A DNA stretch of 33,159 nucleotides from contig JAISQJ010000124.1 in the NCBI GenBank assembly GCA_031274285.1, positions 1 through 33,159 on the forward strand. The letters run 5' to 3'. Made by a program: the position numbers and the translations under genes. How positions within the stretch are numbered: the stretch's first letter is position 1; the number at the start of each line of letters is the position of its first letter. Positions 30,741 to 33,159 of this stretch are shown here, piece by piece. This stretch comes from Treponema sp. (GTDB taxonomy: Bacteria > Spirochaetota > Spirochaetia > Treponematales > Breznakiellaceae). The notes beneath the pieces are model-generated. The model was not told the DNA's origin, did no database searches, and was given only the letters and a program-made list of their open reading frames with translations.

Positions 30741-31757
30741 ATGCAGGGTTATTCAAAGTATTTGGGCAGGAAGCTGCTTTGGTATAGTATAACACTTTTT
30801 ATCGCGGTGCTGCTTAACTTCATGCTGCCCCGGCTTATTCCCGGTAATCCTATTGCCTTTCTTGTGGCCCAAACAACCCAGGGCTTAACCGACGCTTCGG
30901 TAACTAAGCGGATCTACGAAGCCTATCTTACCGAGTTCGGCCTGGATAAACCAATCTGGCAGCAGTTTTTTATTTATATCGGCAATCTGCTCCAGGGACG
31001 GATGGGAGTTTCCATTATCCAGTACCCCCGTCAGGTTTCCGATATCATCGCCGCATCGGTCCCCTGGACCCTTAGGCTGCAGATACCGGCTATTTTTACC
31101 GGATGGATCCTGGGCAATACCCTGGGCGCCCTGGCCGCTTACCGCAAGGGGATATTTGACAAGGCCTTTTTCCCGGTATTTCTTTTTATCGCCGCTATCC
31201 CCGCCTTTGGACTTGCCATAGTGAACGTCCATTTCCTGGCCAACATGCTCAACCTCTTTCCCGGCCGGCTGGGCTATGCCTTTAACTTTATCGGTCCCGA
31301 TTGGTCCAATCCGGCCTTTATCCTTTCGTTCTTAAGCCATTACCGCCTGCCCTTCCTCACCATGGTGCTGGTGGCCATAGGCGGCCAGTCTTTGGGGATG
31401 CGGGAAATGTCCATCTACGAACTCAACGCCGACTACGTTAAGTACAGCCGGCTCTTAGGGATAAAAGACAATAAAATTGTCTCGTACGTGTTCCGCAACG
31501 CCATGCTGCCCCAGATCACGGGGCTGGCCCTTTCCCTGGGCACCATGATCGGCGGAAATTTGATAGCGGAAATTGTATTCAGCTATCCCGGCATCGGAAC
31601 CACGCTGTTTGCGGCTATCAGTTCCCAGGATTTCCCCCTGGTGTCGGGCTGCACCCTGATCATCACCATTACGGTGCTGTCCGCCAATTTCCTGGTGGAT
31701 ATTGTCTGCGGACTTATCGACCCCAGGATACGGCTTACCCAGCAGGAGGAGGGCTGA
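30741..31757 (+). CDS. peptide-type ABC transporter permease (DppB-like)
   Basis: The 338-residue membrane protein starts with a TM helix (residues ~13-33, LWYSITLFIAVLLNFMLPRL) followed by the family start PGNPIAFLVAQ. Other helices are near residues 118, 145, 211 and 280. The cytoplasmic EAA-like loop that contacts the ATPase is YVKYSRLLGIKDNKIVSYVF followed by RNAMLPQITGLALSLG. The C-terminal signature is IVFSYPGIGTTLFAAISSQD. It starts 13 bases after the terminator's T tract with a weak ribosome binding site. The second permease gene starts 1 base after its stop codon. Confidence 0.92.
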   Translation: MQGYSKYLGRKLLWYSITLFIAVLLNFMLPRLIPGNPIAFLVAQTTQGLTDASVTKRIYEAYLTEFGLDKPIWQQFFIYIGNLLQGRMGVSIIQYPRQVSDIIAASVPWTLRLQIPAIFTGWILGNTLGALAAYRKGIFDKAFFPVFLFIAAIPAFGLAIVNVHFLANMLNLFPGRLGYAFNFIGPDWSNPAFILSFLSHYRLPFLTMVLVAIGGQSLGMREMSIYELNADYVKYSRLLGIKDNKIVSYVFRNAMLPQITGLALSLGTMIGGNLIAEIVFSYPGIGTTLFAAISSQDFPLVSGCTLIITITVLSANFLVDIVCGLIDPRIRLTQQEEG

Positions 31758-31758
31758 C

Positions 31759-32715
31759 ATGGGACACCTTCTTAAAATCGCCTTTAAATCGGGAAAGTTC
31801 CGTCTGGGCTTTGTCACTATTTTGACGCTCCTCTTTATGGTCGTTTTCTATCCGGTTTTCGACCATACCGATCCCCTGTCCATGGACGGGGCCATGTTTG
31901 AGCCCCCGAATCTGCATGAATATTTGATGGGACAAAGGGAGCAGGAACGGGAGACACAGGCGGCAGCCGATGAAGAAGATGAGCTTCTCTCCCAGTTTGG
32001 CATGGAGGTGGTTAAGAAAGACGCCCCCAAGACCCTGCATATTCTGGGGACCGATAATTTCGGCCGGGATGTGCTGGCGGAATTGGCCGCGGGAACCCGG
32101 ACCAGCCTTACCATTGGTCTTTTGGCGGGCGTCATCGCCACCATCATCGGCCTTAGTATCGGTCTTACGGCGGGTTACCTGGGCGGCCAGGTTGACAATC
32201 TGCTTTCCACGGTTACCAACATCTTTATTGTCATCCCCTCCTTCGTGATTCTGGTCCTGGTTTCCGTAAGCCTGAAGTCCCGCAGCTTTCTTACCACCGC
32301 CCTGGTAATCGGTATTACCGCCTGGCCCTGGACCGCCCGTTCCGTCCGGGCCCAGACCACGAGCCTCCGGAACCGGGACCACGTGAACCTTTCTAAATTA
32401 TCCGGCCACAGCATGCCCAGGATCATTGTCCGGGACATCCTTCCCTAAGTGGCGTCCTACGTGATGATGGCCTTTATTCTGCAGGTAGCCTCGGGTATTC
32501 TGGCGGAGGCAAGCCTTTCCATGCTGGGCCTGGGACCCCAAAACGTGGCCAGCCTGGGCCTCATGATGCACTGGGCCATGGACTTTAGCGCCCTTCCCAC
32601 CGGCGCCTGGTGGGCCTTCCTCCCGGTGGTCCTGGTGGTAGCCCTGATCAGCTTCTCCCTTAATCTTATCAATTCCGGGCTGGATCAGATATTTAATCCC
32701 CAGATAAGGAGCTGA
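31759..32715 (+). pseudogene. peptide-type ABC transporter permease (DppC-like) with in-frame stop
   Basis: ATG at 31759 with GGAGG upstream opens a DppC-type permease: a TM helix, a charged loop (GQREQERETQAAADEEDELL), then LGTDNFGRDVLAELAAGTRT and the TM core. The EAA-like loop ends SMPRIIVRDILP. The next codon is TAA (32446-32448), where the family normally has Asn (ILPN). The same frame continues without interruption: [40 protein letters not shown], and so on to TGA at 32713-32715. Together, 318 residues match a full-length permease. The first piece (229 residues) would lack the last membrane helices. Options are a recent nonsense mutation, a sequencing error, or split expression. TAA is an ordinary stop in other genes here, so recoding is not indicated. 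Confidence 0.8.
32449..32715 (+). other. C-terminal part of the interrupted permease, possible restart
   Basis: A GTG codon directly follows the in-frame TAA, and two ATG codons lie 15 and 18 bases beyond the TAA's end. An 88-residue product (VASYVMMAF... to FNPQIRS) could therefore be made by termination-reinitiation. No good ribosome binding site precedes it. It includes two predicted membrane helices and would have to assemble with the N-terminal piece. Confidence 0.35.
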
Positions 32716-32722
32716 TAACGAT

Positions 32723-33159
32723 ATGAACGCCGCCATGCTGGAAGTAAAAAACCTAACCACCTACTACAAGACCCGGATGAACGAGAAGATCTGTTCCGTG
32801 GACAATGTGTCCTTCTCCCTGGAGGACGGTAAATCCCTGGGGATTGCCGGGGAATCGGGCTGCGGGAAATCCACCCTGGCCATGAGCGTCATGGGCTACT
32901 ATTTCCCGCCCCTGTACTACGAGGGGGGCAGTATCGTTATCGACGGCAAGGAAATTACCTCCCTTAACCCCGATACCATACGGCAGAACGTATTGGGTAC
33001 CGACATCGCCTACATCCCCCAGGCCGCCATGAACGCGTTGAACCCCACCCGGAAAATTATGCGGTTTATCGAGGACGTGCTGAAGGCCCACGGTTCAACG
33101 CTGACCCAAAAAGAGATGCGGGACCTGGCGGAGGACCGGTTCGGCATATTAAACCTGCC
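32723..33159 (+). CDS. peptide-type ABC transporter ATP-binding protein (DppD-like), cut by window end
   Basis: The ATG at 32723 lies 7 bases after the permease stop. The visible ~145 residues include LEVKNLTTYYKTRM, the Walker A motif GESGCGKST (residues 43-51) and the Q-loop region IAYIPQAAMNALNP. The LSGGQ signature, Walker B and the C-terminal oligopeptide-binding extension lie beyond 33159. It supplies energy to the two permeases upstream, which suggests that a functional second permease was expected. Confidence 0.93.
   Translation, partial: MNAAMLEVKNLTTYYKTRMNEKICSVDNVSFSLEDGKSLGIAGESGCGKSTLAMSVMGYYFPPLYYEGGSIVIDGKEITSLNPDTIRQNVLGTDIAYIPQAAMNALNPTRKIMRFIEDVLKAHGSTLTQKEMRDLAEDRFGILNL

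Noticed and set aside
32446-32448. TAA read as an amino acid (genetic code change)
   Set aside because: TAA terminates other genes in this window, such as the binding protein, ATP-grasp, flaA and xre genes, so genome-wide recoding is not supported.

Overview
The window looks like chromosome from a GC-rich, host-associated treponeme-type spirochaete (Treponemataceae/Breznakiellaceae; genus not resolved). The evidence is a periplasmic flagellar sheath gene flaA, the gene order amidase - GerMN protein - flaA (from memory the same order as T. pallidum TP0247-TP0249), a radical SAM/SPASM protein of a type I recall as spirochaete-restricted, a V-type ATPase subunit, and a TpLRR/BspA-type leucine-rich repeat protein. 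Most genes use GC-rich third positions. The stretch from about 12.4 to 17.4 kb is visibly more AT-rich, apart from the 13605-14429 gene.

Layout. 53-4947 (+): housekeeping genes for V-ATPase subunit D, a universal-stress protein, a flavodoxin-like protein, a J-domain protein, methionine aminopeptidase and an HtrA protease. 5166-8607 (+): a 61-residue orphan and a large exported beta-rich protein ending in a FlgD-like domain. 8617-12110 (-): the DNA repair operon xseA-xseB-mutL. 12111-17703: an accessory island holding a palindrome-dense spacer, a DUF1266 protein, a SUMF1-fold protein, an LRR protein, a PIN-type toxin-antitoxin pair, an XRE regulator and an orphan lipoprotein. Copies of a short interspersed repeat lie in it and near the start of the window.

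17704-24646 (+): five tightly overlapping genes that I read as one pathway: a nucleotidyltransferase-like/radical SAM/SPASM protein, a GT2-like glycosyltransferase, a SpsF-like cytidylyltransferase, a PseG-like/methyltransferase fusion and an ATP-grasp ligase. They run almost directly into amidase, GerMN protein and flaA (24653-27456). The set looks like a glycan (nonulosonate-like?) assembly and modification pathway. Its position beside a cell-wall amidase and the flagellar sheath gene suggests, without proving, a flagellar or envelope target.

27543-28793 (+): a synthetase-only RelA/SpoT-type protein with C-terminal TPRs. 28898-33159 (+): a family 5 peptide-type ABC transporter in the order binding lipoprotein, permease B, permease C and ATPase (cut by the window end). 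Permease C carries an in-frame TAA about 72% of the way through, and an intrinsic terminator separates the binding protein from the permeases.

No rRNA, tRNA, CRISPR array or complete insertion sequence was recognised. Positions 1-52 hold only the tail of whatever lies upstream and the ribosome binding site of the first gene.
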